A stretch of DNA of 64,000 nt. Origin: Pseudomonas oryzihabitans. GTDB lineage: Bacteria; Pseudomonadota; Gammaproteobacteria; Pseudomonadales; Pseudomonadaceae. The position numbers and the translations under genes are program-made. Of this stretch, positions 7,304-17,058 are shown piece by piece; position 1 is the stretch's first letter, and each line of letters starts with the position of its first letter. The notes beneath the pieces are model-generated. The model saw only the letters and a program-made list of their open reading frames with translations. It made no database searches and was not told the DNA's origin. Location: positions 181,278-245,277 of the forward strand of contig NZ_CP102429.1 of the NCBI RefSeq assembly GCF_024652905.1. The letters run 5' to 3'.

Positions 7304-8683
7304 TCAGGTTTGCATGCCAACAGGTCGCAAGAACGTCAGGGTGAAGGCCGTTCGGCCTCTTTGGGATGTACAGTTGATCGTGCCACCATGCGCCGTCATC
7401 AGCGACCGGGCGATGGCCAACCCGAGCCCCGCATTGCCGTCACCTTCGCGACGTGCTGGATCCACCCGATAGAACCGGTCGAAGATCCTCGCCTGGTGCT
7501 CCGGTGGAATTTTGGGGCCGGGGTTTTCTATCCGAAGCTCTACACGGCTGCCATAGTCCTGGATGTAGACCTCAATCGTCTCTCCAGAAGGGGTATAGCG
7601 CAGGGCATTGGACAGCAGATTCGACACGACACGGTCGATCATCACGCTATCCGCAAAGATCAAGGCGCTTCCCGATGCCTTGAGCTGGATACCCTTATCC
7701 TCAGCCAGAAGCTCGTAGTATCCGAACAGCTTGCCGATGACCCTACCCAAATCCAGCTCGACCGGTTCAGGTACGATCAGGCCGTTGTCGGACTTGGCCA
7801 GGAACAGCATGCCGTCGATGATTCCCGACAGGCGATTGAGCTCTTCCAGGTTGGAGGTCAGATTCTCCTCGTACACGTCCGAGTCCCGCTTTTGGGCCAG
7901 GATCACCTCGGTATGAGTCCGCAGGTTGCTGATCGGGGTTCGTAGCTCGTGTGCGATGTCGGCAGAAAAATTCGATAGACGTATGAACGAGTCGTCCAGG
8001 CGACCGAGCATGGAATTGAAGGCGGTGATGAGCTCGCGTAACTCATCGGGCACGGGCTCCAGAGGAATACGCTCCTTCAAGGAGCCTGCGGACATCGAGG
8101 CGGCTGTCTGGGTCACCTTGGCCACCGGCCGCAGCCCATTCTTGGCAACCAGCCAACCAAGTGCGGCACTCAGCACGGTGCTGGCTAGCAGAACGCCCCA
8201 GAACCAGCGCTCCAGCATGGCGAAGAAGTGCATATGCGTCGTGACGTCCAGTACCAACCACATGGTCAGCGGAGCAGTGGCCTCCGACGACGAGACTGGC
8301 GCCTTCAAGGCCCTGAACATGTGTCCGTCACTTTCCCACTCCCACACGCCATCGTGCTCGGTCGCCTGAGCCAGGGACGGCACCGATGACTGGGGAGGCT
8401 CTGCAAAAAAGAGGCTTCCGTCAGCCTGGAGGAATACCGCGCTGAGATCGGGATGTGCTCCCAGTAGCGTGTGCCAGCGAATCTTGAGCTGGTCCGAATT
8501 CGCGCCGGGCTCTTGAGCAATCTGGGTGATCGCTTCAAGCTTTTCTTCCAGAGCCTGGGCATCCAGAGCACGAAAATGGTGGCGGCTCAGCTCGTTGAAA
8601 GCGATGCCCACGATGATGAGGACAGCGACGACCGCGGCTACAAACATGAGGCTGAGGCGGAAGGTAAGTGAACCTGGCTTCAT
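7304..8683 (-). CDS. copS: Copper sensor histidine kinase
   Basis: A 459-residue membrane kinase of the CusS/CopS heavy-metal sensor group. Residues 1-30 form the first membrane helix, a periplasmic sensor domain follows to about 155, and a second helix ([19 protein letters not shown]) precedes HAMP. The HisKA H-box is [16 protein letters not shown], and the ATPase domain shows [13 protein letters not shown] (N box) and [13 protein letters not shown] (G box). The start overlaps the copR stop by four bases. All catalytic residues are intact, unlike the second, broken kinase gene of this window. Cu(I) is the likely periplasmic signal. Confidence 0.92.
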   Translation of the reverse strand: MKPGSLTFRLSLMFVAAVVAVLIIVGIAFNELSRHHFRALDAQALEEKLEAITQIAQEPGANSDQLKIRWHTLLGAHPDLSAVFLQADGSLFFAEPPQSSVPSLAQATEHDGVWEWESDGHMFRALKAPVSSSEATAPLTMWLVLDVTTHMHFFAMLERWFWGVLLASTVLSAALGWLVAKNGLRPVAKVTQTAASMSAGSLKERIPLEPVPDELRELITAFNSMLGRLDDSFIRLSNFSADIAHELRTPISNLRTHTEVILAQKRDSDVYEENLTSNLEELNRLSGIIDGMLFLAKSDNGLIVPEPVELDLGRVIGKLFGYYELLAEDKGIQLKASGSALIFADSVMIDRVVSNLLSNALRYTPSGETIEVYIQDYGSRVELRIENPGPKIPPEHQARIFDRFYRVDPARREGDGNAGLGLAIARSLMTAHGGTINCTSQRGRTAFTLTFLRPVGMQT

Positions 8684-9366
8684 CCTTCGTCCTGCACGTC
8701 TAGCCTGTAGCCCATTCCACGGCAGGTGTGGAGAAGTTTCGCCTCGAAGTCATCGTCAATCTTGGCCCTTAACCGCCGAATCGCCACCTCGATGACATTC
8801 GTATCGCTATCGAAATTCATGTCCCATACTTGTGATGCGATAAGAGATTTTGACAGGACCTCGCCTCGCCGACGCATCAACAACTCCAGCAAGGCGAACT
8901 CTTTAGCGGTAAGGTCAATTCGCTTGCCGCCCCGCGTGGCGCGGCGCTTGAGTAGGTCAACCTGCAGATCTCCGATCTGCAGGTTCGTTTGAATCGGTGG
9001 GCTACCATGCCCGCGCCTTAATAGCGTTCGAACACGTGCCAGCAGTTCTGAAAAGGCAAAGGGCTTGACCAGGTAGTCATCGGCGCCCAGCTCTAATCCT
9101 TTGACTCGGTCGTCCACGCCATCCCGTGCCGTCAGAAACAGCACCGGTACCGACTGACCGGCAGCACGCAGGCGTGTGACCACCCCCCAACCATCGAGGC
9201 CGGGCATCATCACGTCGAGAATCAGCAGGTCATAGGCTTCAGTCTGCATCTGATCGATGGCATCCGTTCCGGTGACCACTCGATCTACCGTGAAGCCAGC
9301 CTCTCGGAGGCCCTGCTGCAGATAGATTCCGGTCTTGGGTTCGTCTTCAGCTACCAGCAGCTTCAT
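8680..9366 (-). CDS. copR: Copper response regulator, OmpR family
   Basis: The 228-residue protein has a receiver domain with acidic pocket EDE (residues 7-9), phosphoacceptor Asp51 in [13 protein letters not shown], Thr in FLTARD, and Lys in LVKPFAF, followed by an OmpR-type winged helix ([15 protein letters not shown], and [14 protein letters not shown]). ATG 9366 gives the standard N-terminus [13 protein letters not shown]; longer frames are not needed. It overlaps copS by four bases. It is the only intact copper response regulator seen here, so it probably acts at all three cop boxes in the window. Confidence 0.93.
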   Translation of the reverse strand: MKLLVAEDEPKTGIYLQQGLREAGFTVDRVVTGTDAIDQMQTEAYDLLILDVMMPGLDGWGVVTRLRAAGQSVPVLFLTARDGVDDRVKGLELGADDYLVKPFAFSELLARVRTLLRRGHGSPPIQTNLQIGDLQVDLLKRRATRGGKRIDLTAKEFALLELLMRRRGEVLSKSLIASQVWDMNFDSDTNVIEVAIRRLRAKIDDDFEAKLLHTCRGMGYRLDVQDEG

Positions 9367-9421
9367 GCTCCATCCTCGGCTACACGATCTTTTCGGGACG
9401 GCACTACGGGGCCAGGCAAAC

Positions 9422-10354
9422 TCACATCCCCGCTTCCATCTCGGGAGATAGCGTACCAAGCCAAGCAATCAACCCAAGCACCAAAATGGCGGAACCCAGT
9501 TCTAAGGCCATGCTGTAGCGAATAGACCGTGCCGCACGCGTGTAATCGCCTTGGTGGACTGCTTGCTCCAATGCCGGGCTCAAGAGAAAGCGGTTGGCCG
9601 AAGCCAGCCCGATCATCACGCCGAAAAGGCCCAGCTTTCCCAGCAGCAGCAGGCCATAGGTGCTTTGCGCCAGTCCCCTGATTTGGGGTCCGACGATGAG
9701 CAGATAGTTCATCACACCTGTGAAGACGATCAGCACCACGATCACCGCCCCGGCTCGCTCGAAGCCGGTAAGCGTGCGCGATAGGATCTGGACTGACGCC
9801 CGCGTTTCCACTTTGCTGGGCCGCAGCAATAAGGCAAAAGCCACCAGCGCGCCGAACCAGCCACTGGAGGCCCATAGGTGAAGTATGTCTGCGCTGAAGT
9901 GCCAGAAGCGGCGGGAGCCTTCGTCCATGGCGCCGTGCCCGGCCCACGCCAGTGTGGCCAGCGCCACGCCTGCCAGCAGCGAAACCACGGTCAGGCTCGC
10001 CATTGGCCAACGAGGATTGAAGGCAATGGCCACAGCAGCGGCCACGAGTGCGGCCATACGGATAAGCCAGGCGGTGCCAAGCTCCGTCTCGGCGATCATC
10101 ATCTCAACGTGCGGCATGGCCTCGCCCCATTCCGCCACGCCACTCATAGCCTTGGCCATTTGCACCATAGACACGGCGGAGAGCAAGAGACCCGCCACCG
10201 CGGTTGTAGCCAGCAAAGGCAGGAAGGGCAACACCATGCCCGAGCGGCGCTCAGGGCCACGCAAACTATAGAGACCGAAGAGCGCCAGCCCGAACAGCAT
10301 CATCAAATCGGCATACAACGCGAAGCGAAGTCCGATGCTGAACGGATCTTCCAT
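9422..10354 (-). CDS. copD: Copper resistance inner-membrane protein CopD
   Basis: CopD (310 aa) is a polytopic inner-membrane protein that acts with periplasmic CopC in copper uptake or balance. About eight hydrophobic segments are visible, starting with [15 protein letters not shown] near residues 18-32. The conserved [20 protein letters not shown] block with several His lies around residue 140-165. It starts two bases after the copC stop, so copC and copD are translationally linked. Length is typical for the family. Confidence 0.92.
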   Translation of the reverse strand: MEDPFSIGLRFALYADLMMLFGLALFGLYSLRGPERRSGMVLPFLPLLATTAVAGLLLSAVSMVQMAKAMSGVAEWGEAMPHVEMMIAETELGTAWLIRMAALVAAAVAIAFNPRWPMASLTVVSLLAGVALATLAWAGHGAMDEGSRRFWHFSADILHLWASSGWFGALVAFALLLRPSKVETRASVQILSRTLTGFERAGAVIVVLIVFTGVMNYLLIVGPQIRGLAQSTYGLLLLGKLGLFGVMIGLASANRFLLSPALEQAVHQGDYTRAARSIRYSMALELGSAILVLGLIAWLGTLSPEMEAGM

Positions 10355-10356
10355 GT

Positions 10357-10734
10357 CTATTTGACCTTGAACGTCACGCTACCGGTGATGGGGTGGGTAT
10401 CTGATGACACCGCCCGCCAATCGACCTTGTAGGTGCCGGCCGTCAAAGGCGAGGCAGGTGCGATGACCATGGTCTTAGGATCACTGCCACCCGAAACAGC
10501 CGCTTTGACCGCCATCGGCGGATGCTCCATACCCGACATCGCCGTCATGACCAGCTTCGCGCCGGAAAACTGAGTGACCAGGTTTTCAGAAAAGTGCAGC
10601 TCGATCTTTGCCGGGGCGGCGCCTTCAGTTCCTTCGGCAGGCGTCGAAGACACCAGCTTGGGATGGGCTTGAGCCAGGGCGCTAAACAGCATTCCAGCGG
10701 CAAAGAGCGTGATGAAAGGTGCACGATTGAACAT
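10357..10734 (-). CDS. copC: Periplasmic copper chaperone CopC
   Basis: The 125-residue precursor has a signal peptide ([17 protein letters not shown]) cleaved to leave an N-terminal His (HPKLVSS), the Cu(II) ligand typical of CopC. The Met-rich Cu(I) loop is reduced to [12 protein letters not shown], and the Cu(II) site is completed by the [15 protein letters not shown] motif near the C-terminus. ATG 10734 is chosen because it begins a proper signal peptide. The gene lies between copB and copD on the same strand. Confidence 0.93.
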   Translation of the reverse strand: MFNRAPFITLFAAGMLFSALAQAHPKLVSSTPAEGTEGAAPAKIELHFSENLVTQFSGAKLVMTAMSGMEHPPMAVKAAVSGGSDPKTMVIAPASPLTAGTYKVDWRAVSSDTHPITGSVTFKVK

Positions 10735-10787
10735 GCGAACTCCTACAGCCCAAGGGGCGTTCGTGGGGAATGAGATTTGGTGTCTGG

Positions 10788-11798
10788 TTAGAACCACATA
10801 CGTACGCCCAGGACCAGGCGGGCTTCGCTGCGGTCTTCCCCTTCCTCCCGGGCAAAATCGGCAGTGTTGCCATAGGAGCGGTTCCAGCTAACGCCAATGT
10901 ACGGGGCGAATTCCCGGTAAATTTCGTACCGCAAGCGCACTCCGACTTCCGTCTCGGACAAGCCTGAGCCGATTCCGCGTTTGGGGTCGTTCTGCCCGTA
11001 AAAATTAGCTTCGGCGGTGGGCTGCAAGATCAGGCGATTGGTCAGCAAGATGTCGTAGTCGCCTTCCAGCCTCAACGCAGTTTGGCCACCCTCTCCAAGG
11101 AAAGCGGTCGCTTCGGCCTCGAAGTTGTATAAGGCCAGACCCTGGAGACCAAATGCGGCCCACGTCTGAGGCGGCCCTGGTTTGAAGTCCTGCCGTACGC
11201 CACCCACCACGTCCCACCACGGGCCGATCGAGTGGCCCCACAACGCTTGTAGCTCGGCGGATTCGGTTTTGCCGTTGGTGCGCTCCCCCTCGGAGCGAAT
11301 CCACAGCCGATCAATATCCCCCCCTACCCAACCGTTGACGTCCCAACTCAGCACACTGCCGTTATCAGCGTCCTGCCACTCAAGCTGATCGAACAACAGG
11401 AAGTAGTTGAGGGCATCGTCATGGACCGTGTGACCTTTGCCGCTTTGATAGACGGCCGCCCGGTTGGCATCCGTGATGGGCGGAATAGGTGTGCGGCTTT
11501 GAGCGAGGGCTGCCGGCTTGCTGGGCGCCATGGTGGTCATTCCAGAGTCCATGCCCTGCATCTTGGAATGATCCATCCCCTGCATCTGGCTGTGGTCCAT
11601 GCCCTGCATCTTGGAATGATCCATTCCCTGCATCTGGCTGTGGTCCATGCCCTGCATCTTGGAATGATCCATCCCCTGCATTTGGCTGTGGTCCAGGTCA
11701 GAACTGCCCGCTTCGGCAGCAAAGGCACCAACCGAAGCGATGCTGAAGCTGGTGATGGCAAGCAGCGAACAAACGTGGAGTCGATTCAACGCGGTCAC
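10788..11798 (-). CDS. copB: Copper resistance outer-membrane protein CopB
   Basis: CopB (336 aa) has a signal peptide and a Met/His-rich N-terminal domain made of six 8-residue repeats (MDHSKMQG / MDHSQMQG), followed by the conserved outer-membrane beta-barrel domain that begins near [18 protein letters not shown] and ends VLGVRMWF. The start chosen is GTG 11798, five bases after the copA stop, with GAGGAG at good spacing overlapping the copA 3' end; no ATG is near. The repeats probably bind copper loosely in the periplasm; the barrel sits in the outer membrane. Confidence 0.9.
   Translation of the reverse strand: MTALNRLHVCSLLAITSFSIASVGAFAAEAGSSDLDHSQMQGMDHSKMQGMDHSQMQGMDHSKMQGMDHSQMQGMDHSKMQGMDSGMTTMAPSKPAALAQSRTPIPPITDANRAAVYQSGKGHTVHDDALNYFLLFDQLEWQDADNGSVLSWDVNGWVGGDIDRLWIRSEGERTNGKTESAELQALWGHSIGPWWDVVGGVRQDFKPGPPQTWAAFGLQGLALYNFEAEATAFLGEGGQTALRLEGDYDILLTNRLILQPTAEANFYGQNDPKRGIGSGLSETEVGVRLRYEIYREFAPYIGVSWNRSYGNTADFAREEGEDRSEARLVLGVRMWF
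11551..11694 (-). repeat. 24-bp tandem repeats in copB (6 units, K/Q alternating)
   Basis: Six tandem 24-bp units encode alternating MDHSQMQG and MDHSKMQG, so the DNA is also three copies of a 48-bp higher-order unit. The units are nearly identical in bases, which points to recent expansion by slippage or unequal recombination. Confidence 0.9.
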
Positions 11799-11803
11799 TA
11801 GCT

Positions 11804-13633
11804 TCACTCCTCTACCCGGACTTCGCGGAACATACCCATCTCCATGTGGTACAGCAGATGGCAGTGATAGGCCCATCGCCCCAGGGCGTCGGCGGTGACG
11901 CGATAGCTGCGCTTGGATCCGGGTGGCATATCGATGGTGTGCTTGCGAACCAGGAAGTTGCCTTCCTCGTCCTCCAGGTCACTCCACATTCCGTGCAGGT
12001 GAATCGGGTGCGTCATCATCGTGTCGTTCACCAGCACAATCCTCACCCGCTCCCCGTATTTCAGAACCAGAGGATGAGCTTCGGAGAACTTGATGCCATC
12101 AAAGGACCAAGCGAACTTCTCCATGTGTCCTGTCAGGTGTAGCTCGATAGTACGGCTTGGTTCGCGGCCGTCAGGGTCTTCAAAAGTGCTTCTGAGGTCG
12201 GCGTAGGTGAGTACCTTACGTCCGTTGTTACGCAGACCCAGGCCGGGGTCATTCAATTTGGCGGTAGGGGTCATCGCCTGCATGTCGACCAGCGGGTTGT
12301 TCTTCTCACTCGCGGGATGACTTTGCATGGTCATTCCGGCCATTCCAGACATCGAACCATGGTCCATCCCCGCCATAGCGCCATGGTCCATGCCCTGCAT
12401 AGAGGACATCTTGCTGTGGTCCATGGCTGGCATGGGGCTGCCTCCCATGCTGCTCATGGTCTGCATATCATCACCAGCCGCCGAATTCATGCCGTCCATG
12501 CCGCCATGGTCCATACCGCCCATACCCATGTCGTCCATCGTGACCAAGGGGCGAGGATCAAGTAGAGGGACTGGAGCCACCAAGCCATCCCGCACGGCAA
12601 GGGTGCCGCGAGCATAGCCGGTACGATCCATTGACTGGGCGAAGACCGTGTAAGCCTCGCCTGTGGGCTCGACGATGACATCGTAGGTTTCGGCCACGGC
12701 GATACGAAGCTCGTCGACCTCAACCGGGTTCACGTAAAGGCCATCAGACGCTACGACGGTCATTTTCAGGCCTGGGATACGGATGTCGAAGTACGTCATG
12801 GCGGAGCCATTGATGAATCGAAGCCGTAGCTTCTCGCCAGGACGGAACAGGCCTGTCCAATTCATGTTCGGAGCCTGGCCATTGAGCAGGTAGGTGTAGG
12901 TTGCGCCGCTTACATCCGCAAGGTCCGTGGGGTTCATCTTCATCTCAGCCCACATCTTGCGATCCGCCAGCGTCGCGGCCCAGCCCTTGTCAGCCACGTC
13001 ATTGACAAAGTCGCCAACGGTACGCTTGTGGAAGTTGTAGTAGTCGGACTGTTTTTTCAGCGTGCGCATCAGCGAAGCCGGATCTTCATCCGTCCAGTCC
13101 GTCAGCATCACCACATGCTCACGATCGTATTTGAACGGCTCCGGCTCCTTAGCCTCGATGACCAAAGGCCCATACACACCGGCCTGCTCTTGGAAGCCGG
13201 AGTGGCTGTGGTACCAGTAGGTCCCGTTTTGCTGGAGCTTGAACTGGTAGACATACATGCCGCCTGGCTCGATACCCGCGAAGCTCAGTCCCGGTACCCC
13301 GTCCATATTTGGAGGCAGGATGATGCCATGCCAGTGTATGGAGGTAGCCGCATCAAGCCTGTTGCGCACGCGAAGCGTCACCGTGTCGCCCTCCCTCCAA
13401 CGCAACAGGGGGCCCGGCAATCCGCCATTGATCACCATCGCCGTACGGCGCTTCCCGGTGATGTTCACCGGCATCTCGCCAATCGACAGATCGAACTCTG
13501 TACCCGTCAGTGTGCGGGGCGTTGTCGACCCAGCCGCCGCCCAACTGGGCGAACGCCACAGACCCAGCCCACCAAGCATGCCGGCGGCCGTGAGGCCTTT
13601 GACGAAGGTACGTCGAGAGGTTCTTGATTCCAT
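11804..13633 (-). CDS. copA: Periplasmic multicopper oxidase CopA
   Basis: CopA (609 aa) oxidises or sequesters copper in the periplasm. The N-terminus has a Tat signal ([17 protein letters not shown]). Multicopper oxidase copper motifs are present: IHWHG (T2/T3), [15 protein letters not shown], and the C-terminal T1 motif [12 protein letters not shown]. Between the second and third cupredoxin domains is a Met/His-rich insert of about 90 residues (from [13 protein letters not shown] to MTMQSH) that likely binds Cu(I). ATG 13633 begins the Tat signal. A cop box lies about 100 bases upstream; copB follows after five bases. Confidence 0.95.
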   Translation of the reverse strand: MESRTSRRTFVKGLTAAGMLGGLGLWRSPSWAAAGSTTPRTLTGTEFDLSIGEMPVNITGKRRTAMVINGGLPGPLLRWREGDTVTLRVRNRLDAATSIHWHGIILPPNMDGVPGLSFAGIEPGGMYVYQFKLQQNGTYWYHSHSGFQEQAGVYGPLVIEAKEPEPFKYDREHVVMLTDWTDEDPASLMRTLKKQSDYYNFHKRTVGDFVNDVADKGWAATLADRKMWAEMKMNPTDLADVSGATYTYLLNGQAPNMNWTGLFRPGEKLRLRFINGSAMTYFDIRIPGLKMTVVASDGLYVNPVEVDELRIAVAETYDVIVEPTGEAYTVFAQSMDRTGYARGTLAVRDGLVAPVPLLDPRPLVTMDDMGMGGMDHGGMDGMNSAAGDDMQTMSSMGGSPMPAMDHSKMSSMQGMDHGAMAGMDHGSMSGMAGMTMQSHPASEKNNPLVDMQAMTPTAKLNDPGLGLRNNGRKVLTYADLRSTFEDPDGREPSRTIELHLTGHMEKFAWSFDGIKFSEAHPLVLKYGERVRIVLVNDTMMTHPIHLHGMWSDLEDEEGNFLVRKHTIDMPPGSKRSYRVTADALGRWAYHCHLLYHMEMGMFREVRVEE

Positions 13634-13727
13634 ACGAGCAGGTCCTGGTAGCGAGGACGGCACCGGTGCCGTGTACAGGAGTTAGAAGATTAGGCGGAAA
13701 GATGTCATAGCGCTTTGTAGGGCGCGA

Positions 13728-13741
13728 TTACATTTCTGTAA
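13728..13741 (-). promoter_or_regulatory. cop box (CopR site) before copA, inside PtrA-like 3' end
   Basis: TTACATTTCTGTAA lies about 95 bases upstream of the copA start. Read on the minus strand it encodes the last codons of the PtrA-like gene and includes its TAA stop, so operator and coding sequence overlap. The match to the sites at 7226 and 55405 supports CopR binding. Confidence 0.78.
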
Positions 13742-13955
13742 GCATTGGGTAGGCCGCTTCGCTAGCAGCAAGCCTTGCCGTCTTCATCTTTTTTTCTGCA
13801 GACGTGCCAGCTAGCCTCGGCTCGGCTTTCTTGCTTTGCGCTGCTTGTTGGGCGTCCATCATGCGAGTGAAGACGCGATCGGCGCCCCCTTCAGCAAAAG
13901 CAGACGAGGAAAGGGTGAAAGCAAGAGCGAGGAACACAGCTTTAGAAACGTTCAT
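13728..13955 (-). CDS. Small exported PtrA-like protein
   Basis: The 75-residue precursor has a signal peptide (MNVSKAVFLALAFTLSSSAFA) and then AEGGADRVFTRMMDAQ, the AEGGxxR start typical of proteins annotated as PtrA N-terminal domain co-regulators near Pseudomonas copper genes. The rest is Lys/Ala-rich without Cys. Its last codons form the copA cop box. A second member lies at 44510-44827, next to the second copper block. Function is unknown; the domain name comes from a type III secretion repressor, which does not mean the same role here. Confidence 0.75.
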   Translation of the reverse strand: MNVSKAVFLALAFTLSSSAFAEGGADRVFTRMMDAQQAAQSKKAEPRLAGTSAEKKMKTARLAASEAAYPMLTEM

Positions 13956-14051
13956 GACGAAGCACCTTGGGCAAATACAGCGGCACATGCCGCGGACCAC
14001 AAGGTAGCGCTGGAAAGCTTTCAGTTGACTGAGCCGAGGATTACAAAAGAG

Positions 14052-14294
14052 TCAGGTTTCGATCCTGAACCCTCGTATTCCAATACCCTGTGCATACCTA
14101 TTGAGCGCATCGAGTGACCGAAACACCCTTATTAATTCGCGCCGGGAGCGGAGAGGAAAATGTCGGCTCTCTTTGCTATAACGCACCTGCAATTGCCACC
14201 CATGGCCCTCGGGACCTGGAATTGCGCGCACGTCGTATGCGGCCCCGGCCGCTACAAGCGCACTGAGCCCTTCAGCGCTGATTGACTGACGCAT
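14052..14294 (-). CDS. Small accessory protein downstream of ISNCY-type transposase
   Basis: This 80-residue protein overlaps the transposase 3' end by 23 bases in another frame. It starts MRQSISAEGLSALVAAGAAY and ends in LIRVFRSLDALNRYAQGIGI, a pattern I associate with small plasmid partition-associated (ParC-type) proteins, though that recall is not certain. The overlapping arrangement and same strand indicate translational coupling with the transposase. It may be an accessory factor of the element. Confidence 0.6.
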   Translation of the reverse strand: MRQSISAEGLSALVAAGAAYDVRAIPGPEGHGWQLQVRYSKESRHFPLRSRRELIRVFRSLDALNRYAQGIGIRGFRIET

Positions 14295-15678
14295 GACGGC
14301 TACGCTTCGGAGGCCGGCTTTTATCGAGGGCAGCCACGATATCCTCCGGCATGAAATCTTTGGCCTTCTTCTTCGGCGACTCTTGGCGCTGCGCTTTGGT
14401 TGGCTTTGGATTGCCAGGTACCGCTTGGGACCGACGGCTATCGCGCTGCTCTTGCATCCGCTGCGCGGCCTGCAAGACGTGGCCCAGCCGCTTGTTTTCC
14501 ACGATGGTGCCTTGGCTGACCTCAGGCAACTGATCCAACGTCTCGTAGGAAAAGAGAATCCCTGCTGAACGGACCTCAATCCGGCCGTCAGGGTAGTGAT
14601 AGATCTCTGCGTATCGGCCTGCTAAAGCTCGTGCTTGTAGCGTGTCGTGCAGGACATAGAGACGTCTGTCGTACTGCAGCGTGAGGCTTTTCGATACCCG
14701 CCGCGATTCCCGCCATGTGAAGGTTAGAGACAGGTCCTCGTCGTCGCGTACTGGCCGGTGCGCATCGAAATCCGAGCAGGCAATTTTACCGAAGCGGCGA
14801 TTGTAATCGGCCATGAAAAGCGGCAGATAAGCGTTAGCGGCGTCGACAGTGCTGATGTTTCGTAGTCGCAATTCTTTGACCAGGCGATCCTGCAAGGTGA
14901 GATGGGCTCGCTCCACGCGGCCCTTAGCCTGGCTGGAGTTGGCGCAGAAGGTATCGATGTTCAGCTCGAACATGGCCCTGGCGAACTGCGTGTGGCCATC
15001 GCCACCCTGAGCATCTTTGCTGTTGACTCTAAACACACTGGCCTTGTCGCTGTAGAGCGCCAAGGGCTTACCGTGGTGCTCCAAGTAGGCCCGGGTAGCC
15101 TGGAAGTAGCTGAAGGTCGATTCGCTGCGGGTGAAGGCTAGGTGCATCAGGCGACTGGTGGCGTCGTCGATGTAGACCAGAAGGGTGCATGCCGGTGCTC
15201 GGTCCTCGAACCATCGATGATCGCTGCCATCGATCTGGATCAGCTCGCCCAGGCAGGCCCGGCGATTGCGTGGCTGGTACACCTTGGGCAGTCGCTGCCG
15301 ACGCGGCGTCCATAACCCGGCATCCATCATGATGCGCCGGACGGTTTCCTTGGCCAGGCGTAAGCCGTGACATTCAACGAGCTTTTCGGCCGCAAGCGTG
15401 GGACCGAAATCCTGGTAGTGCTGCCGGATTAGAGCGGCGGCACGCTGCTCAAGGCCAGGCCGCAGCTGATGATTGCTGGGCTGGCCGCGCTTACGTGAGG
15501 TCAGGCCCGAAACGCCGGCGTCCCGGTAACGTTGCACCAGGCGGTGAACCTGCCGGGAACTCAGCTGCAGGCGCTGGGCGGCGCGTGTTGGCGTAAGGAA
15601 CCCCTCGGTCACCGCCTGGATGACCTTGAGGCGACCAACTTCACGTAGGCTCATCGTGATCCGCTCGTAGGCTGACAT
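14272..15678 (-). CDS. ISNCY/IS1202-type DDE transposase
   Basis: The 468-residue protein begins with a helix-turn-helix (GFLTPTRAAQRLQLSSRQVH, then YRDAGVSGLTSRKRG) and continues into an integrase-fold core with a DDE triad: Asp in QIDGSDHRWF, Asp in LYSDKASVFRV, Glu in KGRVERAHLTLQ. This is the ISNCY (IS1202-like) pattern. ATG 15678 is chosen; a longer frame upstream is less likely. Its binding-site repeats lie just outside at 15735-15774 and, inverted, 9.4 kb away at 6377-6417. The frame is intact, so it may be active. Confidence 0.85.
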   Translation of the reverse strand: MSAYERITMSLREVGRLKVIQAVTEGFLTPTRAAQRLQLSSRQVHRLVQRYRDAGVSGLTSRKRGQPSNHQLRPGLEQRAAALIRQHYQDFGPTLAAEKLVECHGLRLAKETVRRIMMDAGLWTPRRQRLPKVYQPRNRRACLGELIQIDGSDHRWFEDRAPACTLLVYIDDATSRLMHLAFTRSESTFSYFQATRAYLEHHGKPLALYSDKASVFRVNSKDAQGGDGHTQFARAMFELNIDTFCANSSQAKGRVERAHLTLQDRLVKELRLRNISTVDAANAYLPLFMADYNRRFGKIACSDFDAHRPVRDDEDLSLTFTWRESRRVSKSLTLQYDRRLYVLHDTLQARALAGRYAEIYHYPDGRIEVRSAGILFSYETLDQLPEVSQGTIVENKRLGHVLQAAQRMQEQRDSRRSQAVPGNPKPTKAQRQESPKKKAKDFMPEDIVAALDKSRPPKRSRHASVNQR

Positions 15679-15734
15679 CCTGATCGCTCCGCATCGGCTG
15701 CAAAGCCGGTAGGCTAGCTGCAATACGTGATCGG

Positions 15735-15774
15735 GACATTTCTATCTGGCTGGATCGCGACATTACTATTTGGC
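15735..15774 (-). repeat. ISNCY-type end repeats, right
   Basis: Reverse complements of the left end motifs: GCCAGATAGAAATGTC (15735-15750) and GCCAAATAGTAATGTC (15759-15774), 24 bases apart. They mark the right end of the copper element, upstream of the transposase. Confidence 0.65.
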
Positions 15775-15892
15775 CGTAACACGTCCACTTCGCATAATAC
15801 AACTTATGTTAAATCACATGCGCCAAGCGTATCAGCGTCAACCGTCCACATCATCCTTTGAGATTGATCTGGCGCTATCAGTACGCAATGCT

Positions 15893-16948
15893 TCAGGCAA
15901 GCTCCTCGATAAACGGTTGAGACAAGAAATAGGTGCTCGCCGGGTCTTTCGGATTGATAGCATATAGTTCATTGTCTTTCAGAAAAAAATCTTTCCAGTT
16001 TTCCGAAAGTGTCTTGTAGAAATCAACGGACAATACCAAGGCGCGTTTATTGTGGTAAGCTAAATATCCAAATAAGAATCTATAGTTTTCAATAAATATT
16101 CCAGCATTATCGCGAGATGGTGTGTTGTTCGGATAGGCTACGATCGCCTCTGTGCCTGACTTAAGGTCAAGTTTCAATAGATAGTTTACACATACTTTGA
16201 CGTCATTTTCTTCTGTTGAATCACTGCAGATAGCGCAGCAGAAGCCTGGCTTGATGTCCGGGATCGTGTCGTAATTTAAAAAATAGTCAACGCTCTCGAT
16301 GCCAGAATGGATTTGATCATGCAAAGTCCAGAGCCTATCTATATTTTTTACTAATCGGGCACTGATGCCTTCAAATTTTTTAATTATATCTATAACGTCA
16401 TCGATGTGGCGTAGGTCATCTGGTATGTTGCGTACGAATGCCTTGGATGAGTTCAACTGGTGCTGCAGACGAAACACTTCAGCCCGGGTTGTCCTCATAC
16501 ATTGTTTATTTACGTAGTGTAGATCGAAAGGTATATCACCTGAGTCTATATCCGCAAATAGCTCGGCGTCGTGGATAGCGCAGTAGCCGGGAAAAGTCGT
16601 TGCATTTCGCCTGTGCTGTAATCCGATTACGTAGTTCGTCGGATTTGATACTAAGTCGCGCTTTAATATCGCAACTTCATGTGAATTCGAGCATAGATTT
16701 TTAAGCGCGGCATTCTCGGATATTTCATGAGACCAACATGATTTTTCGTTGCAACCACGATATTGGCATCGCCATTCTGGGGCGTTACTGAGGTCTAGAT
16801 AGTATTGGTGCCAGATGCTCTTCAGCTTTTTCGATGCGGAGTCGGGTAGATTGGCTAAGAGCGATCTTAATAGCAGGTTCTCTAAAAGCTGATTTCCTCC
16901 AGCAGCTTTTATAATATTGTCTAGGTGTTCAGTAAACGATAGGTGCAA
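15893..16948 (-). CDS. Unknown Cys/His protein, last gene of Septu-like operon
   Basis: I do not recognise this 351-residue protein as a whole. Near residues 60-85 it has CQYRGCNEKSCWSHEISENA followed by LKNLC, a Cys/Cys/Ser-His arrangement like the zinc part of HNH-type folds, and a later CAIH; a second Cys cluster (GFCCAICSDS) lies near residue 245. The likely start is TTG 16948, with GAGGAAA upstream. It follows the HNH gene by 110 bases on the same strand in the same AT-rich block, so it is probably the third component of the system. Function unknown. Confidence 0.6.
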   Translation of the reverse strand: MHLSFTEHLDNIIKAAGGNQLLENLLLRSLLANLPDSASKKLKSIWHQYYLDLSNAPEWRCQYRGCNEKSCWSHEISENAALKNLCSNSHEVAILKRDLVSNPTNYVIGLQHRRNATTFPGYCAIHDAELFADIDSGDIPFDLHYVNKQCMRTTRAEVFRLQHQLNSSKAFVRNIPDDLRHIDDVIDIIKKFEGISARLVKNIDRLWTLHDQIHSGIESVDYFLNYDTIPDIKPGFCCAICSDSTEENDVKVCVNYLLKLDLKSGTEAIVAYPNNTPSRDNAGIFIENYRFLFGYLAYHNKRALVLSVDFYKTLSENWKDFFLKDNELYAINPKDPASTYFLSQPFIEELA

Positions 16949-17058
16949 AGAAATTTCCTCTTGATAAGTACTGCCATTGTCATTGGCGCGATTGGCAGGC
17001 GGCTATTGAAGCGTGTAGGTCTTAAATTCGACATCACACTTCGTAGCTTAGCTACATT

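Larger units (their letters stand above)
6377..15774. mobile_element. Probable 9.4-kb ISNCY/IS1202-type copper transposon
   Basis: Two inverted pairs of a 16-bp motif, consensus GCYARRTARWRATGTC, bound this region: 6377-6392 and 6402-6417 on the left, and their reverse complements at 15735-15750 and 15759-15774 on the right. The motif spacing (24-25 bases) is the same at both ends. The only transposase inside (14272-15678) sits next to the right end, and the rest is the copper cluster. This suggests that one transposase mobilises the whole block. Exact termini and a target-site duplication could not be fixed. Confidence 0.55.

Noticed and set aside
7148..7945. Long open frame on the plus strand across copS
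   Set aside because: It overlaps the well-supported copS gene antisense and has no recognisable product; GC-rich coding DNA often gives such frames.
11551..11694. Regular repeats as a CRISPR array
   Set aside because: The repeats are contiguous 24-bp coding units in copB without spacers.
11421..11801. Open frame on the plus strand opposite copB with His/Leu repeats
   Set aside because: It is the antisense shadow of the copB repeat region; no ribosome site and the minus-strand CopB is clearly real.
12317..12565. His/Ser-rich plus-strand frame opposite the copA Met-rich insert
   Set aside because: Antisense to codons for Met/Gly/His repeats; no independent evidence.
14140..14180. AAAATGTCGG sequence as a second inner end of the ISNCY element
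   Set aside because: It lies inside the coding sequence of the small accessory gene and matches the end motif poorly.
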